Below, piece after piece: positions 45,871-59,400 of a stretch of 64,000 nt of DNA. The translations under genes and the position numbers were made by a program. Under the pieces are notes generated by a model. It ran no database searches and was not told the origin of the DNA. It worked only from the letters and a program-made list of their open reading frames with translations. How positions within the stretch are numbered: the stretch's first letter is position 1; each line of letters starts with the position of its first letter. The DNA is from Stercorarius parasiticus (lineage: Eukaryota > Chordata > Aves > Charadriiformes > Stercorariidae): contig VWZL01000601.1 in assembly GCA_013396915.1 (NCBI GenBank), forward strand, positions 455,356 to 519,355, read 5' to 3'.

Positions 45871-48800
45871 TAACAAATAAGTAAAAATATATATAAACAC
45901 ACCTCTCTCTGCCGTGTAACAAGCAGGAAGCGATACTGATGCCCTGTGCCAAAGCCGGTGCGGTACTAGTGCTTTGTTTAATAGGATATTGCCAGCCTTT
46001 GAACTATATCAAAGAGGAAAAAGCCACTGTTTTTTATCACAAATCTCATTTTATTCATCCGCAGGAAGTGGTTTCCTTGTCCAGCATCTGCGTTGATTGT
46101 TTCAGCTTCCAGGGAGCTACTGTTGTAACTAAAGCCAATTCTTTATAAGACCTATGCCACCTTAATGCTTAGCTCAAGCACTGCCAAGCATGCCCGTAGA
46201 AGTCTGTGAAAATTAATAAAAGCTTCTTCTAAAAGATATAAACAAATTTTACAATTCCATGCTTTCACTCATAAACTAGTGGTGAATGGGAAAAATAGAC
46301 TATATAACTGTAAGTCTTCTGTTTACCTGTGGTTAGAGCTCCCATAATGCTTTATTAAGTTAGGGTTTGGGGGCCAGAAAAGCGTTAGCTACATTATGTT
46401 TTTATCTTTGTAAAACCCCTAAAGTTCTTCAAACATTAGATCTTCTCTCTTTGCTGAAATTGATTAAACACATTAAAAGAAATACCCTTAAGCAGAGAGA
46501 AAAAAAATTAAGGGATTTGTTTACCATGAAAATAAAGTTAAGGAAATTTCCTAATAGGCCACTAGCCAAGTTCTCAAAAACCTGCATCATCACAAAGCCA
46601 TCAGGAAGAAGTAGCTAAATGTTCCCCTGTGGGATATGTATTTTTCTAACCAAAAATAAAGTAAAATAATTTTTAAAAAGCCCAAATAATTCTAAATTGG
46701 GCATAAGGGTGTGCATTCAATGTGAAGATGAAACACTGGCATTTAATGAAAATCTGAAATATTAACTTTTGCATTTACAATAGGAGAATCAAAGTAAAAT
46801 ACATGCAACAAGTATATCCACCACAAAGCTGAAAGAGGCATAATTAGCAATCAGAATTAGATTTTTTTACCAAAATAAGAATTTAGATAATTGAATCCAT
46901 ATCAAAAAAGTCATTAACATTTTTCATCCGTGTTTCATAAGAGAAGAGGTGAGTAATTTACTTTAGTTCTTAAAAATAGCCGTGAAAGTCTCATTATAGA
47001 AGATCCGAGTGCATAAAATTCTTTGAACTTAGAACATAATTTGTCAATGTGACAGTCCTAAGTGGAGATTTTAAAAGCCTCCTAGGGTAAATGATGCCTG
47101 GTTCTTATTAATTTCTCTTAAGAGGTGTTGTCCTTTGCAGGGTCTACCTTCAGGAGAGGTACGCAACTATAATTTCTGGCAAGGGAATCTTCATGTTTCC
47201 GTGATTACTGTCTTGTCAAGCAGAGCGGTCAGAAAAGCTGTGTGTCAAGATGAGTGAGAAAAATCTTTCAAAAAATTTAAAAATGGTAATACAATGCTAT
47301 CTGCGGAAATGTCTTAAAATCAAAGACACAGAATAATGATCGGCATGCGAGACTGAAATAAAATGGCAAATCTTTTTTTGCAATCAGAAATTTAACAGAT
47401 AATTATTCCTCACATCACATTCATGTCATCAAGTTCTGTTTCTGTGGATAATTCTTCACCCATTTCTGCAAGCCAGATACAAGCATTTCTCACCTGTGGC
47501 ACTCTTAAATGAGTACATTGTGCTACATTGATATAGAGACTATTTAGCATTCCCATTAATTATTCCCACACAAATTCCCTTGTTCTTTTCCCGTTTTCTT
47601 CTCTTACCATCTAAATGAGACCTTTTTTCTTTTTCATTTTGTTTCACCTTTGGTATATCTTTTTGAAAATACAGAAATGGGCAGACATCAAATTTCCTAA
47701 ATTAAATGACTAAGTTGATTATTTCTACAGTGTGGATTTCTTGAGCTTTAAAATCCAGGTTTGGACTCCTGAATATTCCTTTTTAATTTCCCTAGTTCTG
47801 TGATTTATCATATAAATTCTCATCAAATAGGCATATATGAACATGTGTTTGAGAAAACTATAATCACTATTTTAATTATGCTTTTTATATTCCAATATTG
47901 TAGATGAAGAAAAGAAAATAATGTAACAGGCAGGGAAACAACACTTAAAATGGTCAAAACAATGGAAAAAATAAATAAAGGTATACAAAATAATATCCAT
48001 AAATATGACCTCCAATGTCATACTGCCATGAGGTTTTTTTTAAATTTTTTAAAGGATCAGGCAAATTACATATGGAGAAGAAGGATGACATTGATATCAA
48101 TAATTAGCTGCCATTGCCTTTGGGATGGCAGAATTTCAGCCTTTGGTGAAAACATATTCTAGCATGTCTTTGTTGTGTATTTCTCATCTCCAGTATGACA
48201 TTAGCTTCAGGAGATCATATTTTCACAGATATTGCATGTTAAAAATTCACATTGCGTAAAATAAAAATGTTACAAGTTGGGAAGAAAGTATGTCAGTAGG
48301 TAGGCTTACGTAAGATGTTGATGTTCAGGTACGAATATAAATCCATTTAATATAAGTTTTTTGCATAGGTCAGTTTAGGTAGGTAAGTAAAATGACATTT
48401 AAGGCCTTGTTTTATACCATTGCTGTATAAAGAACACATTGACACAGATTTTAAACAGATCTATTTTAAGCTGATGTAGATTCTTTAAGATTTTATGGGG
48501 TTGAGTTGTTTGTTGGTTTTTTTTAATTTATACTTTCTCTGTTGCTTGCTTTCTATTTTATTTTATAGTGATGGAGTGTGAAGAAGGTGAATGTATGTAT
48601 TTCATTAGTTTCAAAATTGTTGGTGGCAGCAAAAATAAATATTTAGCATATTTTTCTTTTTCCGACAAAGTTCAGTCCACTACATCAATGACACCTGCAA
48701 ATAAACAAGGAAGTAAAATTACATTTTCAACCCAAACAGCTGGGGAAGAAGAAGTTTTTGTGGTATGAATTTCCAGGTTCATTCTTAAGAAGTATTTTCT

Positions 48801-51522
48801 CACTTTCAGGTTTGACTAATACACCGGCACCATGAGATGTTGAGAAGTTCAAGATGTTACCTCTTCCAAGCCCCTGCTGAGCATGAGTGGCCCTCAATGG
48901 GGTAAGTGGGAAGGATCGAGTTGATAGCAATCCTGCACCTTAAAACCCAACGCTCCATAAATTAAGACAGTTGTATATGCACTGGAACTGTATTCAGCCT
49001 GTGAGATTTACTGTGGCCACGTCAGTTGGAGACTTCGCACCACGTCCAGTCTGAGATGTATGCAAATAGAACGTGAAGACTAGTAGTGTTGCATTAACTC
49101 CTGTTCCTTAATTGTTTGCTACTTACTGAAAACGGTATTTCATGCTTTTGCTGAAAACGAATACAGTTGTTAATGATATATATTTTGTATTTTATTTTTA
49201 AGGTGGCATATTATACTCCATAAGCATAAAACAATGAAATCATTAAACACTTGCCTCCAGTCACTAAGCAGGAAGTGAACTGGCTGGAAACACAGTTTTT
49301 ATAAAATTAAATCTACTGAGTGTGTGGGTTTACGTCTGTACATGGAAATGAAAATCCCTGTGCTTGTAAGGAGATTTTATGAGTGTCTTGAAAGACTAAG
49401 AGAAAAATGTTATAGGAGTGATGATCTTGATGCTTTTAATCTCTCTCAAATGAAAGTGGCTTTTCAGAGCATCTGAAGACCATCTGGAATGGAAAATAAA
49501 ATTATTTCTTCCTTGCATTTTCCGGATAAAAGAGATACCTCAGGATTCTTTTGGATAGATACTAGATGTTGTTTTGATTATTATTATGAGGATAAAATAG
49601 TCTATTTGATTGTACAGAATAGAGCATCTCCTTTATAATAAGCACTTGAAGGTACCCTGTGCTTAGGAAAATAATTCATAAAATACTATCTCACTGATAA
49701 TATTAAATAATGTTTATGAAAATCCTCTATACTTTGAATCAGCTCCTGAAGGTAATAGATTGCACAGGAATGTTTCTAGTTTTTGTGAAGAGGTTTTACG
49801 TTTTCTACACTCTGTATAGTCTTGCAAATGTCATCAAAAAAGGACAATTCAACTTTGTGGAATTATTTCGAAAACAATACTGATCTGCAAACATTAGAAA
49901 AGTTTTTGTAACTATAGCAGTACTGTATCGGTTCTGTGTCTTTGCTGGAAGAAAAAGAAAATCCTGTCATTATTCAAGAATCAGCCTGAACACTGTCGCA
50001 CAGAAAAATCCTGGCTTGAAGACGTACAATTTAACCAGTAGGGCTACAAGTGAAAGAGAAACCCTTAAAAAACAAAATCCCTGTAGCAGGGATTTGTAAA
50101 AGTCTAAAGAAAATTTGCATTTGGCACATTTTTTCCCTCCTGTTTCCTGCAGAGGGATCTCCCAGAACTATCACTCTTCCCTAAGCTCACCAGTTTTAAT
50201 CAGTGCAGAAGTCCTGTTCCGAGCTGAATAAACGAACCAAGGAATTTCACAACAGCTAATGCCTGTTGCTTTTAACAAATGACATACTTCTTATTCCAGG
50301 ATGTGGGTGAAGTTTTGCTTAGAATTCAGGCAACAAATACTGGTTCAGGGACCGTTCTGTACATCTAGTGTAATTTCTGGATAAACAAAGGACACTGATT
50401 CTTTCCCTGCTCTAATATAAGACAGTCAAAGTTATTTCTTATTATAGGTTTTGTCACAGGCATGTGACAGACGTTTAGAAGAGGAGATGCATGAATAATG
50501 CATACCATTTTGGAGCTCTCCCTATAAGTGTTAATAGCAGGTATATGCAAATTTGAAAGTGGGGGGTGGTCTAAATGATAAAAAATGCATAACTTTGAAA
50601 GAGGAGCTGAAGAAGGAACATCTTTTTTTGTTAAGACAATTTAAACAAATTTATCCTCTCAGATGAGTCAGTATAGTTGTTATACATATATAGTACCTAT
50701 ACATAAACAAGTGTATTTTGCACTGAGGATGCCAAAGTGCTTGGTTTTTTTGTTAAGATGACTGGACTACAAAAACAGCACTTAAAGGTTGAGGATGCAG
50801 AATGCTGCCGGGACAAATACATGCATACTGTAGCCATCCTCTTAAAAAATGTCCCTGGCAAACATGAATAAGTTTGAAAGTTTAGAAACGCTCAGTATCT
50901 CCCGTTCAGTACAGTACACTACTCTTACAACTAAAAGTTTACAAGGGACTTAAAACTTGCTGTGTTCTTTAGTAATATCAAAGTGCATTGCGTTTTGCAT
51001 ATAGCAAATACAGAATAAAGATCTTTACTCTGGCAGCACTAGTAGATAATTTTGCATTATCAAAAGTTCTGGGTTCATCAACTATTTTGAGTTCAAAATA
51101 ATTGGGGTGAAAAATAAGAGTTAAAATTATAAGGTAAAAATTCTGTAAGAATATATGTCACCGTAAGAATACATATTATCCTTGTAAGAATATATGCTTT
51201 ATACCTTGAAAAAGCATAATAACTACACGTGTTCCTCTCACTAAGGATTCACATCAATAGCTGCAGACAAGCTGCACTGAAAGCAATTTGCCCGAAACAC
51301 ATTTTTATAATGGCAAATTACTGCCCTTTAAAAATAATACTACCATATATTCAGATTTCATTAGAATATCAGTATTTAATGTCAATATTTCTGTTTTACA
51401 GTATGGAGTTCTTTCAACTCAAATGCCATTGTTTAGACCCGATGAAGCTTAGCTCCTTTTAAAGGTTTACATTGCTATAACACAAATTAATATCATCACA
51501 GTGAAAGAATTAAATTGCAACA
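45871..51522. other. Long unique AT-rich stretch, nothing recognised
   Basis: About 5.6 kb without a recognisable mobile element, gene or RNA. ORFs are short and unremarkable. Confidence 0.5.
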
Positions 51523-52124
51523 ATTTGATTTTGGCCTCTTGAGAGATCTGCTTGGCAGGGTTCCATGGGATACAGCCCAGGAGGGGAGAGGGGCCCAAGG
51601 AAGCTGGGTAGTATTCAAGGATCAACTCCTCCAAGCTCAGGAGCGATGTATGCCAACAAAGAAGAAGTCAGGCAAAAATGCCAGGAGGCCTGCATGGATG
51701 AACAAGGAGCTCCTGGACAATCTCAAACAGAAAAAGGAGGCCTACAGAGGGTGGAAGCAAGGACAGGTAGTCTGTGAAGAATACAGAGAAACTGTCTGAG
51801 CAGCCAGAGATCAGGTTAGGAAACCTAAAGCCCAGATAGAATTAAATCTCGCCAGGGACATCAAAGGCAACAAGAAAAACTTCTGTAAGTATGTCATTGA
51901 TAAAAGAAAGACTAGGGAAGATGTGGGCCTTTTCCAGAAGGAAATGGGAGACCTGGTCACCCAGGATATGGAGAGGGCTGAGATTTCACCAGCAAGGGGT
52001 CTAACCACACCACCCAAGTCACACAAGGCAAAGGCAGGGACTGGGAGAATGAGGAATCCCCCACTGGAGGAGAACATCAAGTACGAGACCATCTAAGTAA
52101 CCTGAAGGTGCACAAGTCCATAGG

Positions 52125-52731
52125 GCCTGATGAGATTATTCTGCAGGTCCTGAGGGAACTGGCAGATTAAGTTGCTAAGCCACTTTCCATTATATTTGAA
52201 AAGTTGTGGCAGTCCGGTGAAGTTCCCACTGACTGGAAAAGGGAAAACATAACCCCCATTTTTAAAAAGGGAAAAAAGGAAGACCTGGGGAACTACAGGC
52301 CGGTCAGTCTCACCCCTGTGTCTGGCAATATCATGGAGTAGATCCTCCTGGAAACTCTGCTAAGGCACATGGAAAATAAGGAGTTGATCAGTGACAGCTT
52401 CACCAAGGGCAAGTCATGCCTGATAAANGCCTGATGAGATTATTCTGCAGGTCCTGAGGGAACTGGCAGATTAAGTTGCTAAGCCACTTTCCATTATATT
52501 TGAAAAGTTGTGGCAGTCCGGTGAAGTTCCCACTGACTGGAAAAGGGAAAACATAACCCCCATTTTTAAAAAGGGAAAAAAGGAAGACCTGGGGAACTAC
52601 AGGCCGGTCAGTCTCACCCCTGTGTCTGGCAATATCATGGAGTAGATCCTCCTGGAAACTCTGCTAAGGCACATGGAAAATAAGGAGTTGATCAGTGACA
52701 GCTTCACCAAGGGCAAGTCATGCCTGATAAA
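52125..52731. repeat. 303-bp exact duplication across a single N (probable artefact)
   Basis: Bases 52125-52427 and 52429-52731 are identical with a constant offset of 304, separated only by an N at 52428. No substitution was found on reading both copies. Confidence 0.95.
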
Positions 52732-53197
52732 TTTGGTGACCTTCTATGATGGGGTTACAGAGTCAGTAGCTAAAGGGAGAGGAACAGTTGTCATCTACCT
52801 GGACTTACGCAAAGCATTTGACACTGTCCCACACGACGTCCTGGTCTCTAAAGTGGAGAGACGTGGGTTTGATGGATGGACCACTCAGTGGATAAGGAAG
52901 TGGATNCACCCCTGTGTCTGGCAATATCATGGAGTAGATCCTCCTGGAAACTCTGCTAAGGCACATGGAAAATAAGGAGTTGATCAGTGACAGCTTCACC
53001 AAGGGCAAGTCATGCCTGATAAATTTGGTGACCTTCTATGATGGGGTTACAGAGTCAGTAGCTAAAGGGAGAGGAACAGTTGTCATCTACCTGGACTTAC
53101 GCAAAGCATTTGACACTGTCCCACACGACGTCCTGGTCTCTAAAGTGGAGAGACGTGGGTTTGATGGATGGACCACTCAGTGGATAAGGAAGTGGAT
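52615..53197. repeat. 291-bp exact duplication across a single N (probable artefact)
   Basis: Bases 52615-52905 and 52907-53197 match at a constant offset of 292, separated by an N at 52906. It overlaps the preceding duplication, so the segment around 52321-52427 is present three times. Confidence 0.95.
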
Positions 53198-53245
53198 GGA
53201 TGGTCGCACTCAAAGAGTTGTGGTCAACGGCTCAATGTCCAGTGT

Positions 53246-56200
53246 CTCATGGAGTGTTACTGTGGTCAAAATTATAAATTGATTAGGAAAAAATATAAAT
53301 GGCATAGAAAATAAATTAGTAAGGCCCACTGGCAGATAGTCCAAATGCAAGTGTTGACCTGGACATCTTTAAACAGATAACTTTCAGAAACTTTGTGAGG
53401 GAAGTTTAAAAGATGAGGAATCGTATATCCGTCATGTAGTTAAGCATTTGCTATTAGCTACCATTGTAAAAAAGGGAATATTTAGATGTGTCGTTGGTAT
53501 GATTCAGCATGGATGTTTTTATACTCTGTAGGATATAGATTCATATACATATATGAATATAGATAGATACATTCATATAGATTCATATAGAGCTCTGCCT
53601 CATCAATAGGTTTAAATGTCAGTTGCATGTCAAGAATTGAGTTTGGCGTCAAGTGTGATGCATTATGACTTAAAATCTCTCCTGCAAAAGCTGGACTATT
53701 TGCCAGGATAAGAATAGATTTAATGTCCGCGGAACTAATTAGAATAAAATAGAATAGCTTTTATAGACTTTTCTAGTCAGACCGTCTAATTCTCCAAAGT
53801 GCATCACAGAGTAATTGCATAGATATGAGCAGTGTAATAATTTGTCAGCATATGGTGCTCTCCCTGTGCACTCAGCAGCACTCACACGAAGCCCTCTGTG
53901 CCACAGGTGACTTGGAAGGCTGGCCAAGATCCCCAAACTGACTCTTCTTTTTTCTCTCTAATTGGGAAATAAAGACTCTTTACCTTCCCCTTGTCCTTTC
54001 GTTGTTAAATTTAGCTCGATATACTTTCAGTGGCGCGCTCCTTAAGTTATGCACCACTTCAACCCTGTCTCTTGAGTTCAACCATTTTTTAAACTTGTAT
54101 TAACTCATGAAAGGTATTATGCTGAGGGTATAGACTGTATAGGAATTACTAGGCAAAGACCTGGTTTTGTCAAAAGATATGACTACCTGAAGTGTGGTGT
54201 GGCTAGTACCAAAAGAAGGAAATATGATGGAGTCCTGCTGATACTTGCAGCCACTGCTTGGAAAAACAGGTTGTATATCCGTGACAGAAATGGTTTTGAG
54301 GAGCTTGGGCAGGTGATACCCAAAACAATGCTACAGCACAGAACAATCTCACCCAATGCAATCTGAATTCAGAATGATATTCTTGATTCTTCTGGCACCA
54401 AAGATATCCATTTGGAAGTCATTTTGTTTCCTTCATGTAACTGGTGTAGCACTAGACTTCATACATGTTGGCTGCAGTAATGCCATTTATGAAATTAGAA
54501 CTGTAGTTTTTCCTGAAGGATGAACACTGCTAAAGTTCAGAGCTTCATTTTTTAGTGTCAGAAATAGATCAGTTATCCTTATGATTAGTATGGGACAAAT
54601 TTGTTTATTGATGTTGAAAAATAAAATATAGGCATTAATATTTATGTATTTTAAAACATCATGACTGGAATACATCACTGGACATACATAAGAAGCAGTG
54701 ATGCTCTCCATTACAAAATATACACTATGAAATGACTCATGGAGTTGTACAATGGACTAGTAAAAATGCAACTAATAGGAGTAACTATTAATAAAATGCA
54801 GAAGTGTTTTATACAGGCAGGAGTCATGATATCTAAGAAAAGAAGCATAAATATACGTGTGCCTTATCTACTTAAAGAAACCCAAACTTGATGGCAACTT
54901 TTTCTCCATGGAACTTTTGTCATTTGCAACAGTTGTTAAGTAAAGACAGAAAGATGGTTAGTGGGGTGTAGAGGACTTATTTTGGGATCTCCATATAAAT
55001 AGCTTGAATCAATACTGGAGACAGTTTGGAAATACTTGGCATGAGTCATAATTGTGTATTTCAGTCTGTCAATATCAGGGAATAAATCAACATGCTCAAC
55101 CTGTTCATTTGAACACTTAGCCTAGCTAAACACCAATCCCCTTTCCTCTGACCATTTCTCAAATGGGAAAATCATTTTCCACTCTCAATAAAAGGAAGAG
55201 ACAGGAGAAAGACTGCTCTTCTTTAGAGCAAGTACAAATTAACGTTTTATCTGGAGGATGATGTGTTTGATCCATAGCATTTCAAAACCGTAAAAAACCT
55301 GCATGCTTTTGTGCTGCATCTTCCAAATTCCAAAGGAAAAAAAGAGGTATATACAAGGTTATTTTCAAGTTCCTAATTTCAGGTGCATGATATTGTGTTG
55401 TTGTGAGCAGCACCTAATTTCAGGGCACTGCCAGGTGCCAGATTCTAGGGAAACAAAAATTGTTTCTTTTTCTGCAGAGCATGTTATCCATTTAAGATCT
55501 TTCTCAAATAAACTTTTTGGTCCTACCTGCATGTTTATGTAGCATCTCACCAAATCTCACAAGTGTCTGTGATCATAATTATTGGAAGTATGAATATGCA
55601 TCTTTCCTTATTTCTTGTAAAGTCTAAACTGTCTGAAAATGATTAAAGAAATAGAATTAAAGGTAGTTATAATTTAAAAGTTATCTTTGTATAGACATCC
55701 TTGTCAAAATGTACATTTGGCTGTTAATCATATCCTAGAATAACTATTAGTCTTAAACCCATCAATCAATGTCTGTCTTGCTTAATTTCGTCACATCAAC
55801 ACCATTTTGGTAATTTATAATGTTCCCAGTAATTTTATTTTTACACAACATTATTCTGTTTTCCGTTAGTCTCTGCTCTTGTAGAACATGCAGTAGAGCT
55901 GTAAACTAATTTACACACAGGAATAAATATGCCTGTAATTACGTTTGATAAAGAAAATCACTTCCATGTCTGCTTCTGCTTCCATGTAGTAGAACAGAGA
56001 GAAAATCCAGCAGAGAACATGGGCATCTCTAGTATCAATGACATGTGATTTAGATATTTCCTACGAGGAAGTAGTAACTTGGAGTTTGGGCCCAGCAGTC
56101 CTCTTAGTGCTAGAGCAACCTCACTTTTGTCTTTTTTTCCCTTGCTTTTCTGCTACGTCATTTCACTCTAAACTTGCCAGATAGAGGTTCCAAATTATTT

Positions 56201-57375
56201 ATACAAACCTCTCAAATTGGGAAACACTTTGACTTGTCCTAGTTCATTTTAAAATTTGCATGTGCTGCTTTTCTAGTGAGATACTGAGAATTGTTTGTTT
56301 TCCTTTAAGCCCTATAAATAATAAACTGATTTATTAGAGATACAGAGTACTAGTGTCCCTTGTGAACGTTAGGTGGGTCTGGGGTCCTCAGCCCTTCTGC
56401 TCAGTAGCTATAATTATCCCAGAGAATTAGCCGATTTCCTAATAAATATTCTTAATACGTCACACTCTCTTGCTCTTTTGTTCGTTCATATGGTGATTTT
56501 CCTCAGTTTCTGTAAGTGCAACTTAAACTGCTCTTTAGAAACTGTTGTACTGTTTTACATTAGTCTTTCTTGTGACAGATGAAAACATTGGTTAGACTAT
56601 ATTTTGCCAAACTGCAAGTTTTTAATGAGAAATACCTCTCCATAAAGCCTCCTTTTCCCAAATCTTGGGGGCAAATGAACCTCACATTTTGATGGAAACG
56701 GTGACTGCTAACACTGGAAATAATGAGAGACTTGAAAGACTTAAGAACATGAGAAGGTTCTCCCCCACCTTCTTCCTTTATGTGTTTGAACTATTTAATT
56801 TTTAACTTTTTTCAAAACTCATCCACTGCTAGTGGACGATCAGCATTTCAGTTTTGAATAGCCTGTTTTGTGCCTTAGCATCATATGGTTTTATAAATTG
56901 CTCTGCACTTGGGTGGAGTTACATGTAAGGAATTATACATGAATAGAAGACAGCAGATGATTCTAATAACTCTTTGGTCAATGTAAATAGAAGTATCTGA
57001 CCAAATAAAGATAGCTTTGCCTTGCTCTGGTTGGTCAAATCTCAGCCTCATAAAAATTCATTTCTACTTTGCCTTTCCAGAATATTGTACTGCAGCTCTT
57101 GAATCATCTAGAAATCCTCTGTAAGATTTAGATATTGTAATACAACCTGGATTTAGTGAGTTTAAAAGTATTTTAGTCACCTTTGAGGAAGCAGCCATAG
57201 AAAGTACTCTGGTAAGATTCTCTGGAATACTTCAGCGTAGGTCCCATTCCACTATATATCCCTATAGTTACTGTTTGGTTTGAAAATTTAATTTTACCAG
57301 TGATCTAATCCATATCTTATGAGATGAGAGGTATTTTATTTCAAATAGGATGTTGGGTATTTCGATTAGGATGTC
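53246..57375. other. Unique AT-rich sequence, nothing recognised
   Basis: A degenerate tandem of about 10-12 bp built on ATAGATTCAT lies at 53532-53592. No gene or mobile-element end seen. Confidence 0.5.
53532..53592. repeat. Degenerate ATAGATTCAT minisatellite
   Basis: Five or six imperfect copies of a roughly 10-12 base unit, alternating ATAGATTCAT and ATACAT/ATGAAT forms. Confidence 0.7.
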
Positions 57376-57654
57376 GGGTAATGGTAGGACTAGAGGGAAT
57401 TGATTAAAACTAGAGATGGGACAATTCAGATTGGACGTTAGGAAGAAGTTCTTCACCGTGAGGGTGGTGAGACACTGGAACAGGTTGCCCAGAGAGGTGG
57501 TGGAAGCCCCATCCCAGAAGTTTTTAAGGCCAGGCTGGATGGGGCTCTAAGCAATATGATCTAGTGGGAGGTGTCCCTGGCCAGGGCAGGGGGTGGAACT
57601 GGGTGATCTTTAAGGTCCCTTCCAACCCTAACAATTCTATGATTCTATGATTCT
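57376..57654 (+). mobile_element. CR1 LINE 3' fragment
   Basis: About 280 bp reading plus. Its blocks are GGACGTTAGGAAGAAGTTCT, the GTTGCCCAGAGAGGTGGTGG block, GATCTAGTGGGAGGTGTCCC, CTTCCAACCCTAACA and a terminal ATTCTATG repeat of about two and a half units. 5'-truncated with an intact terminus. Confidence 0.92.
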
Positions 57655-58984
57655 AAATACAGAGTTTTCAGGTACTGTGAGCAGGGCCACAGTCATCACA
57701 GTCATTCGAGTCTTGTACAAAATTTTAAAAATTGTCAGTCTCTACATACTTCACTATTTATATGTATTTATTTATACATCCATCTTGAAGATGGTGAGAA
57801 GAGTCCATCAGATCCATAAATGGCTGGTGATAGGTATCCAAATGCAGGGAAATAATGAAGGGGCAGTGACAATGCAAATCATACGAGGTTTCATACCCTT
57901 CTGAAAAGTTCTGTGGAAATTGTGATTCTATATCTTGGCTTAGTTACCGGTTGAAACTATTCTTTGGTCACCTGGAGAACTCTTTCTGTATTCTTGGCCA
58001 GGAAGGCTGGAGAATATCCTTCACAATCTGCCACTTCATTAAATTCCTTTTGGCAGAAAAATTATTCCCTGGAAACATGATCTTGTTGAGGCTTAGTCTT
58101 AGGATATTGTAGTGTTATCTATATTGTCTCTTCCGTAACAACATACACAAGAGTTCAGTAAGAAATAAATAGCAGAGCAGCCTTCAGAGAGGCCATACAG
58201 TTCCTGAGTATCAAGTGACTCATTGACATAGAATTCATATTAAATACATGTAGGATTTGTTTTTCCCATTTTAAACCTTTAGATGTGAAGACAGAGTTGC
58301 TTTCAGAGTTTTTGCTTTGTGATCTCGGTGTATTCCGTTTGAGTCTTTGCTATGAATAATGCCTACAAATTTTCTAGCATCAATAGGGAAATTATGCTTT
58401 GCACAGACTGATGTTCCTTCCTGCTCCTTTCATTTTTCAACAGCTACTTCACATCCTTATTCACCTCTGAATGTTAGGCTCAAGAGAAAGAGAATAATCA
58501 TCCTTCCTCACCAATATTTGGATCAATAGTTTGCATTCTTCAGGCACAGCATTGCAATTTGATGTCTGCCATTTCCACCAAATGTTCTGCATCCCACATG
58601 TAATTAGGTTTTTTTTCTTTTACAATATTTTACCCATAAGAGTAGGATTTTTTTCTTCACTTTTCCTGCTTTTCTGTGTCTTAACAGTGGAAGCAGGTTG
58701 CCTTTGTATGGTGTTCAATTCTGCTTTAATATGATTAAGGTATAAAGAGGCAGTTTGGAGTGAAACGATCAAAATGCCTCATTTTCTGCCTTAGTTACCC
58801 AAGTGTTTCAAAGTGAATACAGCTTTGCTGTTGCAGACAGATGGTATTCTTACTCCCTCTAAGAACCTCTACTTAGTACTTCACTTTCCTGGAAAATATT
58901 TCTACAAGCTTTCTGATAACATAGTTCCTCATTTAACATATTACTCTGAGGAAAAAAGGCTGATGATGGTGGTTGACTTTGATA
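57655..58984. other. Unique AT-rich sequence, nothing recognised
   Basis: No gene or mobile-element end recognised. Confidence 0.5.
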
Positions 58985-59360
58985 AGGTATTGCTAAGACA
59001 GCAGTATGTCCTGTCAAAAATCTGGTGTGCTTCCTTGAGGGAATCAATGGCTCCTCCTAATTTAATATTATCAGCAAAGTTACTTAGTGTGCACTCAGCT
59101 CCTGTGTCTAGGCATTACTTTCTCCTCATGAACCTATGCTTGTTTGATCAATGACTGCATTGCTTTTCAAGCGTTTTTGATAACTCCCAGAATAATCTTC
59201 TCCATAATTTTACCGGGCACTGAAGTGAGACTGACAGGCCTACAATTACCAGGATCTTTTTTCTAATCCTTCTTGAAAATTGGACATTCGCTAGCTTCCA
59301 GTCAGCTGGAACCTCTCTAGATTCCCACAACCATTGATAAATAAAGGAGAGAGGTCTCAC
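58985..59360 (-). pseudogene. Ancient CR1 ORF2 RT relic with FADN motif
   Basis: The catalytic FADD of CR1 reverse transcriptase reads FADN here (59078-59067, AAT in place of an Asp codon), so one metal-binding Asp is lost. The region of palm motif A is missing, and frames change between blocks. Other mammalian and bird CR1/L3-type relics share the GNCRPVSLTS-like block, so the assignment to a CR1-clade LINE is firm even though the subfamily is not. Confidence 0.7.
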
Positions 59361-59400
59361 ATTGTCCTTTGGCCAACTCTTTCAGTATCTGGGATGAATC
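58985..59400 (-). mobile_element. Ancient CR1 fragment (reverse transcriptase region)
   Basis: Minus-strand translation gives heavily mutated CR1 reverse-transcriptase blocks: REVPADWKLANV and a GNCRPVSLTSVPGKIMEKII-type block (about 59170-59310), then GAECTLSNFADNIKLGGA (about 59050-59100). Divergence is much higher than in the other copies, and the sequence between the two blocks is mostly deleted. Ends are approximate. Confidence 0.75.

Larger units (their letters stand above)
51523..53245 (+). mobile_element. CR1 LINE internal fragment with assembly duplications
   Basis: CR1 ORF2 DNA reading plus, from the end of the endonuclease through the linker to reverse-transcriptase palm motif A and just beyond. 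Both ends are missing: there is no 5' UTR, FADD motif, 3' UTR or terminal repeat. The interval contains two single-N positions (52428, 52906), each flanked by exact copies of about 300 bp. Without those extra copies the element would be about 1.13 kb. It is closely similar to the CR1 at 32.2-33.3 kb where they overlap. Confidence 0.9.
51523..53245 (+). pseudogene. CR1 ORF2 linker and RT N-terminal relic
   Basis: Frame 51515-51799 carries the linker ([39 protein letters not shown]) and ends at TGA 51797-51799. Similarity continues past that stop (LARDIKGNKKNFCKYVIDKR) and then in other frames. The reverse-transcriptase start ([13 protein letters not shown] block near 52295-52315) is frameshifted and has stops. 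The last open stretch has [20 protein letters not shown], palm motif A with its catalytic Asp, then [19 protein letters not shown] before similarity stops at about 53245. Several stops and shifts make it non-functional. The open frame at 52673-52975 includes an N and is largely a duplicate of the one at 52965-53282. Confidence 0.85.

Noticed and set aside
52673..52975. A second reverse-transcriptase gene copy upstream of the one at 52965-53282
   Set aside because: The two frames are the same sequence repeated across an N; considered a duplicate created in assembly, not a second gene.
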